Assembly (NCBI RefSeq): GCF_012524205.1
Contig: NZ_JABACI010000003.1
Location: forward strand, 1-64,000
Length of the DNA stretch: 64,000 nucleotides
Direction of reading: 5' to 3'
Source of the DNA: Microbacterium salsuginis
GTDB taxonomy: Bacteria; Actinomycetota; Actinomycetes; Actinomycetales; Microbacteriaceae
Shown in pieces: positions 41,181-48,390 of the stretch (positions within the stretch are counted from its first letter, which is position 1; every line of letters begins with the position of its first letter). Under the pieces are notes generated by a model. The model made no database searches. It had not been told where the DNA came from and saw nothing but the letters and a program-made list of their open reading frames with translations. Made by a program: the position numbers and the translations under genes.

Positions 41181-42538
41181 GCCGCGCGTGGCCGGCGCGG
41201 GTCGTCCTTCCGCTCGCCGCCGTCAACCTCACCGCCCTCGGTGCCCTCACGGCGCCGGTCGTGGCCGGGCTGCCGCTCAAGGTCGCCGCCGCGGTGCCCG
41301 ACGACCAGCGCACGTCGACGCTCGCCACACTGGTCGCGCTCGGGTCGATCGTGGCCGTGGTGGCGTCACCGCTTTTCGGCGCCCTCTCCGACCGCACACG
41401 CGGCCGGTTCGGGCGCCGCATTCCGTGGATCGTCGGCGGCGCGATCGTCGGGCTCGGCACGACGGCCGGGCTCGCGATGTCCACCGACCTCGGTCCGGTC
41501 ACCGTGTGGTGGATGGCGACCCAGGCCGCCTACAACGCCGTGCTCGCCGGCACGTCGGCGCTCCTCGCCGACTCGGTCACCGAGCGCGAGCGGGCGTCGG
41601 CGAGCGGGGTGTTCACCGCGGCATCCTTCGTCGGAACCCTGCCGCCGCTGCTACTGATCGCGGTGCTGCCTCACGAGGTCTCGACCGTCATGTTCGTCAT
41701 GCCGGTGGCCGCGATCCTCGCAGCCGTCGCGTGCGCCGTGATCGTCCGCGATGCTCCTCTGACGCAACGGCAAGGGACGACGGATGCTGTGGCCCCGGCA
41801 TCCGCTCATGACATATCCGCTGCCGACACATCCGCCGACGGCACCTCTCCCGACAACATCTCCCCCGACCACGCCCCGAACCCGCGCCCCGGTGCCGCCT
41901 TCGTCGCGGTGTGGGTGCAGCGGTTCGCGGTCGGTGTGGCGTTCTCGCTGATCGCGGCGTTCACGCTCTACCTCGTCTCGGACCGGATGACCGGCGACGA
42001 CGTGGCCGCGGCATCCCCCGCGTCGCTCGCGACCCTGCTCGGCGGCGCCGGAGTCGTCGTGGGCGCCCTGGTCGCCGGGGCGTGGGCGTCGCGCCGCGGC
42101 CGCTACACCCCGGCGCTCGTCGCGGGGGCGGTGCTGCTCGCCGCGGCCGGAGTGCTCAAGGCAGTCGCCACGACTCCGGTGACACTGTGGGCGGCGGCGC
42201 TGTGCGCGGGGCTCGGTATGGGCTCGATCCTGGCGCTGAACTTCGCGCTCGCGATGCGCAGCGTGCCGGCGGCGCGCACCGGCACCTACCTCGGGGTGCT
42301 CAACATCGCCGAGACGCTCCCCCAGCTGATCGTGCCGCTCGTCGCTGCGAGCCTCGTGCGCGTCGGCGGGGTGGATCCGTTCTCGGGCGGCATCGACAAC
42401 TACGTCACGCTCTACCTCATCGGGGCGGCCGTCGCGCTCGCGACGATCTCCCTGCTCCCGGCGATGCGGGGCATTCTTCGCCAGCGAGCGGATGCCGCGG
42501 CGGCGCCGGTCAGCGCAGGTCGTGGGCCGACGGGCTGA
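41177..42538 (+). CDS. MFS transporter
   Basis: This 453-residue protein has twelve predicted membrane helices with a hydrophilic central loop of about 50 residues rich in Asp, Ser and Thr. The cytoplasmic motif between helices 2 and 3 reads GALSDRTRGRFGRR, the major-facilitator signature, and it recurs in weaker form as GAWASRRGRY. The GTG at 41177 overlaps the DyP stop by 4 bases. The family covers efflux and sugar uptake; the substrate cannot be told here. Its 3' end overlaps the convergent regulator gene by 29 bases. Confidence 0.85.
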   Translation: MSRAWPARVVLPLAAVNLTALGALTAPVVAGLPLKVAAAVPDDQRTSTLATLVALGSIVAVVASPLFGALSDRTRGRFGRRIPWIVGGAIVGLGTTAGLAMSTDLGPVTVWWMATQAAYNAVLAGTSALLADSVTERERASASGVFTAASFVGTLPPLLLIAVLPHEVSTVMFVMPVAAILAAVACAVIVRDAPLTQRQGTTDAVAPASAHDISAADTSADGTSPDNISPDHAPNPRPGAAFVAVWVQRFAVGVAFSLIAAFTLYLVSDRMTGDDVAAASPASLATLLGGAGVVVGALVAGAWASRRGRYTPALVAGAVLLAAAGVLKAVATTPVTLWAAALCAGLGMGSILALNFALAMRSVPAARTGTYLGVLNIAETLPQLIVPLVAASLVRVGGVDPFSGGIDNYVTLYLIGAAVALATISLLPAMRGILRQRADAAAAPVSAGRGPTG

Positions 42539-45137
42539 GCTCCCACGCGGCCAGAACCGACAGCGCCTCGTCGCGGCTGCCCACCTCGAGCTTGCGGTAG
42601 AGCGCGCGCAGCTGCGACTTGACCGTGTTGCGCGACACCGACATCGCCGCGGCGATGTCGTCGAGCGAGCTGTGATGCGCCAGAGTCGCGGCGACCGCCA
42701 GCTCGCGCTCGGTGAGGCGCGGTCGTACGCCCCGGCCCCCGATCACACCGGTGTCTCGGGCCCGGCGCAGCAGATCGATGAAGTCGTCGTCGTAGGAGCC
42801 GGCCGCGGTGCTCGACATCGCGGCGTTCAGCATCGCATCCACGGCGGCGATCGGCGTGAGCATGACCGGGAGCGTCAGACCTCGGTCCTGCAGGAAGGCG
42901 GCCAGGCGCCGGAGCGCGACGTGCACGTGGTCGGCTCGCTCTGATCGCGGCGCGGACGCCTGCGCGAGTGAGATCGCGCCGGCGAGGAGCGCCAGCTGCT
43001 CGCCGCGCACCCGCGACGAGACCGCGTCGTCCGCGTCTTCGTCTCCCCAGCCGGTGAGCAGCTGCATCGCCCGTTCCAGGTCTCCGCGCGCCAGGGCGAC
43101 CCGGGCACGGCCGACCCGACGGCGCGGGCTGTCGGGCGCTTTCGCGAGCAGATCCTCGGCGGCCGTGACGTTGCCGCCGGCGAGCTTGACGAGGGCGCTG
43201 GTGTACCGCAGCTCCGCGATCATGTCGGAGTGGACGGCGTGCCGGGCCTTCTGATCGCGCAGCGTCGTGTCCAGGTGCACCTGCGCGGTCTCGGGCGTTC
43301 CCTTGAGAAGCGCGATCAGCGCGTCGAGGTCGGCCAGCACGGCCCAGTGCTCGATGGTGCTGCGGTGCCGCTCGAGCGTCGCCAGGTGCTGGGCGGCGGC
43401 ATCCGGATTTCCTTGTTCCAGCGTGAGGTAGGCGCGCGCCACGACGGCCAGGCTGCCGGGGTAGCCGTCGACCCAGCTGTCGGGCCAGACCCGCGTGCCC
43501 GCGTCGGCCAGCACGGTGGTCGCTTCGGGCATGTCTCCCCGGACCGCGAGGGTGCCTGCCTGCAGGGCGAGGCCCTGCAGTCCCGCGAGCAGCCCCTTCG
43601 CGTCGCTGACGGCCGTGGACGCGCGGAAGCACTCGAGCGCATCCGCCGACCGGCCGGCGTAGAGTAGGGTCGTGCCGAGCTGGTTGTAGAGGGTGGGCTC
43701 GTTGCGGCCGAGCAGATCCCGCTCCGCAGGCCCCATCGTTCTCATGAGGTCCAGGCCCGCCACGGCCGCCGTCAGCGCCGGCGCGGCTCGGCCCGACACG
43801 CGATTCGCGGCGCTCTCGATGGTGAGCAGCAGCGCGCGATCGGCGGGCCTGCTGCGGGAGCGCTGCCTGCGCGCGCCGTAGACGGCGAGGGCGAAGTACT
43901 CGAGGGCTCGCAGGCGCTGGTTGCCGTTCGCGTTGGCGCTGATCGCGAGCACGATGCTGATCAGCGGTAGGTTGCGCAGGGTCATCAGCGGCACGTCGGC
44001 GAAGAGCAAGCCCAATCCGGAACGTCCGCCAATGATCTCGTTCCAGCTCTCGCGCACGATGTCGGTAGCGAGGTCCCAGTCCTTCCAGGCGACCGCGATC
44101 CGCATCGCCGGGAACGGACGCCGCGCCGCCAGGTGCCAGCCCGCGATGCGCAGCTCGAGTTCGCGGAGCGTCGCCGGCTGCAGCTCTCGCCGCGTGTAGC
44201 GCACGATGATGCGGCGGAACACCGGCGAGAGCTCGAAGCTGCGGATGCCTGACGCGTGGGGCGAGGCGGCGTTCCAGATGCCCAGTCCCTCGCGCTCGGC
44301 CCGATCCAGGAGCGCTGCGGCGTCCGGCTCGCCCGTCAGCTCGACGGCGAAGTCCGTGTCGATCGCGTCGGTCAGGGCGATCCGCTGCATGAAGGCGCCG
44401 AAGCGTGAGTCCACAGCCGAGTCGTGCAGCCGCAGCAGGGATTCGATGCGCGCCTCGATCGCGGCGGAGCTGTTCTCGGTGCGCGGGTCGGCATCGAGTG
44501 CCACCACCCGCGCGACGGCGGGGGTTGCGCCGAACTCGAGCACCTGGCGCACGCGCTCCGACCGCTCGGTCACGCCGAGCACGGCAGCCGTCTCGGCGAT
44601 CGTGAGCTCGAGGTCGGTGGGTCCGATCCGGGTCACCGCGATGCTGAGCGCCAGCCCCGATTCGGTGAAGGCGTTCGACGTGCGCGTGCTCGTCTTGACC
44701 GACAGCTGCGGCAGATCCGCCAGCAGACGCAGGATGCCGCGGATCGTCTTTTCGTCGAGGTATTCGCTCTGATCGATCACGATGGTGAGCCGGCCGCCGA
44801 TGCGGCGCAGGCCCCGTTCGAGCAGCTCCCACGGGTCCGCGACCATCAGACTCGCGTCCGCATAGGCGAGCGGGTTGCGCTCGTCGATCAGGCCGAAGTC
44901 GTCGAGCGCGTGCGCCACCAGCGAGACGAACCGGGCCGGCGCGGCGCTCTCTTCGCGCAGCCGCAACCACACGCCGTCCTCGTCGGTCGTCGTCGCCCAC
45001 TGCGCGAGGGCGACGGTCTTGCCGTAGCCGGCCGGTGCGTGCAGCACGGTCAGCGGCGCCGCCGAGTCGAGCGCGGTCAGCAGGCGCGGCCGAGCGATGA
45101 TGCCCGGAGGCAACCGTGGTACCCCGAAGAAGGACAT
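42510..45137 (-). CDS. Large MalT-like LuxR-family ATPase regulator
   Basis: This 875-residue STAND-type regulator has an N-terminal ATPase with the P-loop APAGYGKT (34-41) and the possible Walker B LTIVIDQSEYL. A long helical TPR-like sensor region (about 300-780) and a C-terminal LuxR helix-turn-helix follow (LTERELAVAATLAHHSSLDD, then VSRNTVKSQLRALYRKLEV). Such proteins bind a ligand and activate promoters in an ATP-dependent way. The target is unknown; the convergent DyP/MFS operon is a candidate. The ATG at 45137 has a GGGGGGTG upstream. Its 3' end overlaps the MFS gene. Confidence 0.88.
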   Translation of the reverse strand: MSFFGVPRLPPGIIARPRLLTALDSAAPLTVLHAPAGYGKTVALAQWATTTDEDGVWLRLREESAAPARFVSLVAHALDDFGLIDERNPLAYADASLMVADPWELLERGLRRIGGRLTIVIDQSEYLDEKTIRGILRLLADLPQLSVKTSTRTSNAFTESGLALSIAVTRIGPTDLELTIAETAAVLGVTERSERVRQVLEFGATPAVARVVALDADPRTENSSAAIEARIESLLRLHDSAVDSRFGAFMQRIALTDAIDTDFAVELTGEPDAAALLDRAEREGLGIWNAASPHASGIRSFELSPVFRRIIVRYTRRELQPATLRELELRIAGWHLAARRPFPAMRIAVAWKDWDLATDIVRESWNEIIGGRSGLGLLFADVPLMTLRNLPLISIVLAISANANGNQRLRALEYFALAVYGARRQRSRSRPADRALLLTIESAANRVSGRAAPALTAAVAGLDLMRTMGPAERDLLGRNEPTLYNQLGTTLLYAGRSADALECFRASTAVSDAKGLLAGLQGLALQAGTLAVRGDMPEATTVLADAGTRVWPDSWVDGYPGSLAVVARAYLTLEQGNPDAAAQHLATLERHRSTIEHWAVLADLDALIALLKGTPETAQVHLDTTLRDQKARHAVHSDMIAELRYTSALVKLAGGNVTAAEDLLAKAPDSPRRRVGRARVALARGDLERAMQLLTGWGDEDADDAVSSRVRGEQLALLAGAISLAQASAPRSERADHVHVALRRLAAFLQDRGLTLPVMLTPIAAVDAMLNAAMSSTAAGSYDDDFIDLLRRARDTGVIGGRGVRPRLTERELAVAATLAHHSSLDDIAAAMSVSRNTVKSQLRALYRKLEVGSRDEALSVLAAWELSPSAHDLR

Positions 45138-45220
45138 GTCGAAGCACCCCCCAAGGTAACGGCAGTCCGCCGCCACTCTATAGGGCAAGAGAGCTCGTAC
45201 CGCTCCTTGAGCGGCAACCC

Positions 45221-45326
45221 CCGCTCGTTGAGCGAGCGAAGCGAGACGAAACGCCCCGAGCCCCCGCTCCTCAGCCCCTCCCGCTCGTTGAGCGAGCGAA
45301 GCGAGACGAAACGCCCCGAGCCCCCG
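45221..45326 (+). repeat. Two tandem GAGCGAGCGAAG-type repeats
   Basis: Copies at 45221-45266 and 45281-45326 are identical over 45 bases and have a 60-base period. The second ends directly against the stop codon of the CPBP gene (45327), so the element must lie in its 3' untranslated region and probably marks transcript ends for both flanking minus-strand genes or a barrier between them. Confidence 0.9.
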
Positions 45327-46028
45327 TCACCACACCAGCAGCGCAACCCCGATCGCGTTGAACACGACATGCGCGACCACTCCGGCCGCGAGCCGGCGAG
45401 TGAGGGCGAACAGGATGCCGCACCCCACGCCCACGAGAAGCGGGACGAGCACCGTGCTCCAGGCGACATTGCCACCCAGCGGCGAGACGTGCAGCGCGAC
45501 GAAGGCCGCAGTAGACACGGCGATGCCGACGACCGCCGCCATGACCCGGCCGAGCGACGCGCACAGGTCGAGGAGTGCGGCGAGCACGACTCCGCGGAAG
45601 AACAGCTCCTCGACCACGGGGGTGATGAGCACCGCACCGATCGCGAACACCACGATGGCAGCCACCGACACGACGCCGAATCCGCCGACCAGGGTGCCGC
45701 TCGTCGGTGCGACGAGCTCGATGATCGCACGCATGATCAGGCCGGCAGCCAACCCCAAGACGGCGTCGGTCCACCGCCACCCGAGCACCACGCGGCGGAA
45801 GAATCCCCGCGACGCGGCGAGCGTGATCGCGAGCACCGCCGCGGCCACGAGCGGTGACAAGAGCACCACGATGTCGAGCGCCCGCGCGACCCACGGTTCC
45901 GCCGCCACGCCGCGCCAGCCGGCGACGACGAGCGCGGCGATGAAGCTGCCCGCAACGGCGAGCAGGAGGGCGACCCATGGCCGCCGGTAGAACGACGATG
46001 ACCCCGGGCTCGCGCCCGGGGTCATCAT
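45327..46028 (-). CDS. CPBP-family intramembrane metalloprotease
   Basis: The 233-residue membrane protein has about seven helices and the CPBP (Abi) motifs: E140-E141 and R145 in VVEELFFRG, H180 in FVALH, and H220 with N224 in AHVVFN. These residues form the active site of Rce1-like prenyl-protein proteases; in bacteria, members act in bacteriocin immunity, cell-envelope processing or as structural helpers. The substrate is unknown. It begins 11 bases after the stop of the small LPATG protein with no Shine-Dalgarno site, so its translation is probably coupled to that gene. The ATG at 46025 is an alternative start. Confidence 0.87.
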   Translation of the reverse strand: MMTPGASPGSSSFYRRPWVALLLAVAGSFIAALVVAGWRGVAAEPWVARALDIVVLLSPLVAAAVLAITLAASRGFFRRVVLGWRWTDAVLGLAAGLIMRAIIELVAPTSGTLVGGFGVVSVAAIVVFAIGAVLITPVVEELFFRGVVLAALLDLCASLGRVMAAVVGIAVSTAAFVALHVSPLGGNVAWSTVLVPLLVGVGCGILFALTRRLAAGVVAHVVFNAIGVALLVW

Positions 46029-46039
46029 GGAGTCGTTCG

Positions 46040-46555
46040 TCAGTTGCTGGCTGCCGCGCGGCGACGGGCAGCGACTGCGGCGACGGCGATACCGCCGAGG
46101 CCGAGGGCGCCGACACCGGCCCAGATCATCGCAGCCGGAACCGAGCCACCCGTTGCGGGCAGTCCGCCGCCGGTGCCGCCACCGGCAGCTGCCACCGTGA
46201 GGGTGACCGAGCCGAGGACCTCGCCACCAGGTGCGGTGACGGTGACGACGTACGAACCGGCCGTGGTCGGCGCGGTGAAGGTCGCCGAAGCGCTGCCGTT
46301 GACGACAGTCTTCTCGACCGAGGTGCCGGTGCCCGAAGCAGCGACGATGGAGGCGAGCGTGCCCCCGTTGGCGCTGAACGTGACGGTGGCGTAGTCGCCG
46401 AGGTCGTTGGCGGTGATGGTCACCGACTGGCCCGGCGTGAGAGTGGTGTCAGAGGCGACAACCGGAGCGTCGGCGGGGTACGCCGTTGCTGCTGCGGCCG
46501 AGCCGAACACGAGGGCGGCAGTAATGCCGACCACGCTGAGTACCTTCTTGAACAT
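46040..46555 (-). CDS. Small LPATG-type wall-anchored protein
   Basis: The 171-residue precursor has a signal peptide (1-25, ending in ATAYP), one Ig-like beta domain of about 95 residues, a Gly-rich spacer and a sorting signal: LPATG at 132-136, a hydrophobic helix and a tail with RRR. It should be cell-wall anchored by a sortase encoded outside the window. GGGAGTC precedes the start. The pairing with a CPBP protease immediately downstream suggests that the protease may act on this protein or its signal remnants, which is speculative. The 318-base gap upstream holds a hairpin and no gene. Confidence 0.85.
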   Translation of the reverse strand: MFKKVLSVVGITAALVFGSAAAATAYPADAPVVASDTTLTPGQSVTITANDLGDYATVTFSANGGTLASIVAASGTGTSVEKTVVNGSASATFTAPTTAGSYVVTVTAPGGEVLGSVTLTVAAAGGGTGGGLPATGGSVPAAMIWAGVGALGLGGIAVAAVAARRRAAASN

Positions 46556-46722
46556 TTGGTTGACTCCCGACAGTCAGTGAACGATGCGCGGCGAGGTGCC
46601 TTGCGTGCGTCTTGTGATGACGAACCCCGGAGGGAGGGGTTGCCTCACCTTGGCCACTCTAACGAGACGCTCAGGTGATTTCCAGGCGGGGCCAGTTACG
46701 GCTCTGTAAACATAACCTCACG

Positions 46723-46750
46723 GGAATGTCCCCCACATGGGGGACATTCC
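46723..46750. terminator. Perfect 12-bp hairpin
   Basis: GGAATGTCCCCC (46723-46734) pairs exactly with GGGGGACATTCC (46739-46750); the loop is ACAT. It lies 124 bases beyond the CPBP gene ending at 46874 and 168 bases upstream of the LPATG gene, both on the minus strand. A terminator is likeliest; an operator for the LPATG gene is possible given its symmetry. Confidence 0.6.
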
Positions 46751-46873
46751 AGACACTCTGCACGTGCCCATCCAGCATGAGCTGGCATTCTGGCAGCTGA
46801 AGTCACCGATTCCGTGCAAAACGTCAGCGCTCTGTTTCCCTAGATTTCTTGAACCCCGGCCCGATGAGGGGAC

Positions 46874-47671
46874 TTAAGTCCAGAAGCTGCCCAATATGAC
46901 GAGCGCGACCCATGTCGCGTTGTACACGGCATGTACAAGAACGGCCGCCCAGATGCGCCCGGTCAGCAACACGAGCGCTGAGCACGTCAGCCCGAGCATC
47001 AGCAACGACACCGCTTGATCGACCGGCAGAGCTACGCCGGTCAGCGCGTGCAGCGCGACGAAGATCGCGGTGCTGGCGAGACCGGCCACGACACCGGCGG
47101 TCACTTTGCCGAATGGTCGGCGCATGAGCGTGTACAGCGCGACGAGCACGACGGCACGGAAGAAGAACTCCTCGAGCGGAGCCGCGATCACGACGGATGC
47201 CACTCCCTCGGTCAGCCACCACGAGGTGGGTATGCGGCCGTCGACGAGCGTCACCGATGGCAGCGAGCCGTCTCCACGTAGTGCTGCGGCGAGCCATCCC
47301 TGGACCGCCCGCAGCAGCAAGGCGAGCGCGACCCCATAGAGCAGATCGAGCCAGCGAATGCGCAGCAGTCCGATCGGCCGAGACCTGGTGAAGGCCCACA
47401 CCACGGGCACCAGCATCCCGATCCAGACCACGGCGAGGGCGGCTGTCGCAGCGAGCGGCGATTCCCAAAAAGTGTCGATCAAGGTTCCCGCGAGCAGTGT
47501 GACGCCGAGCGAAATGAGGGCGATCGCGAGCAGGCCTTCCCGCCAGGCACGCACCGTCTGCCCACCGAGCCGCCAGTCGGTGCGCCGCTTGCGAACTCTG
47601 CCCGCGCGATGGCCGGTGTGTGTCTCAGGCACGGCTGATCCGGTCGCGGGGTCAGTAGGCTGGTCGAGCAC
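46874..47671 (-). CDS. CPBP-family intramembrane metalloprotease
   Basis: This 265-residue paralogue has a longer basic N-terminal tail (about 45 residues, RKRRTDWRLGG). The CPBP residues are E167-E168 and R172 in LEEFFFRA, a His in FVALH, and His/Asn in HAVYN. It is divergent from the tyrosine phosphatase gene with only 34 bases between the starts. The GTG start at 47671 lies 6 bases from a TAACGT box, so it is probably leaderless. Substrate and role are unknown; closeness to the exopolysaccharide genes may be coincidental. Confidence 0.85.
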   Translation of the reverse strand: MLDQPTDPATGSAVPETHTGHRAGRVRKRRTDWRLGGQTVRAWREGLLAIALISLGVTLLAGTLIDTFWESPLAATAALAVVWIGMLVPVVWAFTRSRPIGLLRIRWLDLLYGVALALLLRAVQGWLAAALRGDGSLPSVTLVDGRIPTSWWLTEGVASVVIAAPLEEFFFRAVVLVALYTLMRRPFGKVTAGVVAGLASTAIFVALHALTGVALPVDQAVSLLMLGLTCSALVLLTGRIWAAVLVHAVYNATWVALVILGSFWT

Positions 47672-47677
47672 TCGCCC

Positions 47678-47683
47678 ACGTTA
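47678..47683 (-). promoter_or_regulatory. -10 box for a leaderless CPBP transcript
   Basis: Read on the minus strand the hexamer is TAACGT, followed by six bases and the GTG start codon at 47671. This spacing predicts transcription beginning at the start codon. The box lies inside the 34-base gap to the divergent phosphatase gene. Confidence 0.5.
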
Positions 47684-47705
47684 TCCGACGCGCAGGACGG
47701 CTCCC

Positions 47706-48308
47706 TTGTTCGAGATCCTCACGGTGTGCACGGGCAACATCTGCCGGTCTCCCTTGGCCGAGCACTTGCTGCGCGCACGCTTGGCCCCGTATTCCCCCCT
47801 TGTCGCGAGCGCCGGAACGCGCGGTCTCGCGTCCGCGCCGATGACCGACGAGGCCGTACGGCTCGCCGTCGACCTCGGCGTGCCGGCCGAGGTCGCCGCG
47901 ACGCACCGGTCCCGCTTCCTGCTCGACGCGATGCTCTCCCAGCCCGACCTCATCCTGACGATGACGCGCGATCACCGGCGCGAGGTCGCCGAGCTCGCTC
48001 CCGCACGGTTGCGCTCGACTTTCACGATCCGCGAGTTCGCGCGGATCGCCTCAACTATGAGTGACGACGAGCTGCAGACGGCTGCCGCTGACGGCGGCAT
48101 GGATGCCGCGGCCCGCGTCAGGGCTATGGGCCTAGGAGTTGCGGCGCGGCGCGGGCTGACCATGCCCCCGACGAGTCCCGATCAAGACGATGTGATCGAC
48201 CCCTATGGGCGGTCGTGGCAGACGTATCAGCTGTCGGCCTCGCAATTGGCGCCTGCCATCGGTCACGTGGTCCGCGCGGTGTCGCTGGCTGTCGCACCAG
48301 CCGGCTGA
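47706..48308 (+). CDS. Low-molecular-weight protein tyrosine phosphatase
   Basis: The 200-residue protein has the LMW-PTP active-site loop CTGNICRS at 8-15 (nucleophile C8, phosphate-binding R14) near the N terminus. The probable general acid is D165 in DVIDPYG. It is longer than the minimal family by a helical insertion with TIREFARI, as in actinobacterial EPS-associated members. I chose a TTG start at 47706 with AGGA 8 bases upstream; no ATG or GTG gives an intact active site. It lies directly before the tyrosine autokinase gene and should dephosphorylate its C-terminal tyrosines to regulate exopolysaccharide export. Confidence 0.88.
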   Translation: MFEILTVCTGNICRSPLAEHLLRARLAPYSPLVASAGTRGLASAPMTDEAVRLAVDLGVPAEVAATHRSRFLLDAMLSQPDLILTMTRDHRREVAELAPARLRSTFTIREFARIASTMSDDELQTAAADGGMDAAARVRAMGLGVAARRGLTMPPTSPDQDDVIDPYGRSWQTYQLSASQLAPAIGHVVRAVSLAVAPAG

Positions 48309-48390
48309 GTCGCGGGCGCCGGGATCCCGTGTGGCGCGTGTGACAAAATGAGCCGCAACCAACGCCCGCGGGGGCCACCGAAAGGCGGAC

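Noticed and set aside
39154..42538. EfeUOB iron-uptake operon
   Set aside because: A DyP peroxidase is present, but no permease of the EfeU type or EfeO-like cupredoxin/M75 protein is encoded next to it.
47706..48308. Arsenate reductase
   Set aside because: The C-x5-R loop is shared by both families, but no arsenic genes are near and the adjacent tyrosine autokinase supports a tyrosine phosphatase.
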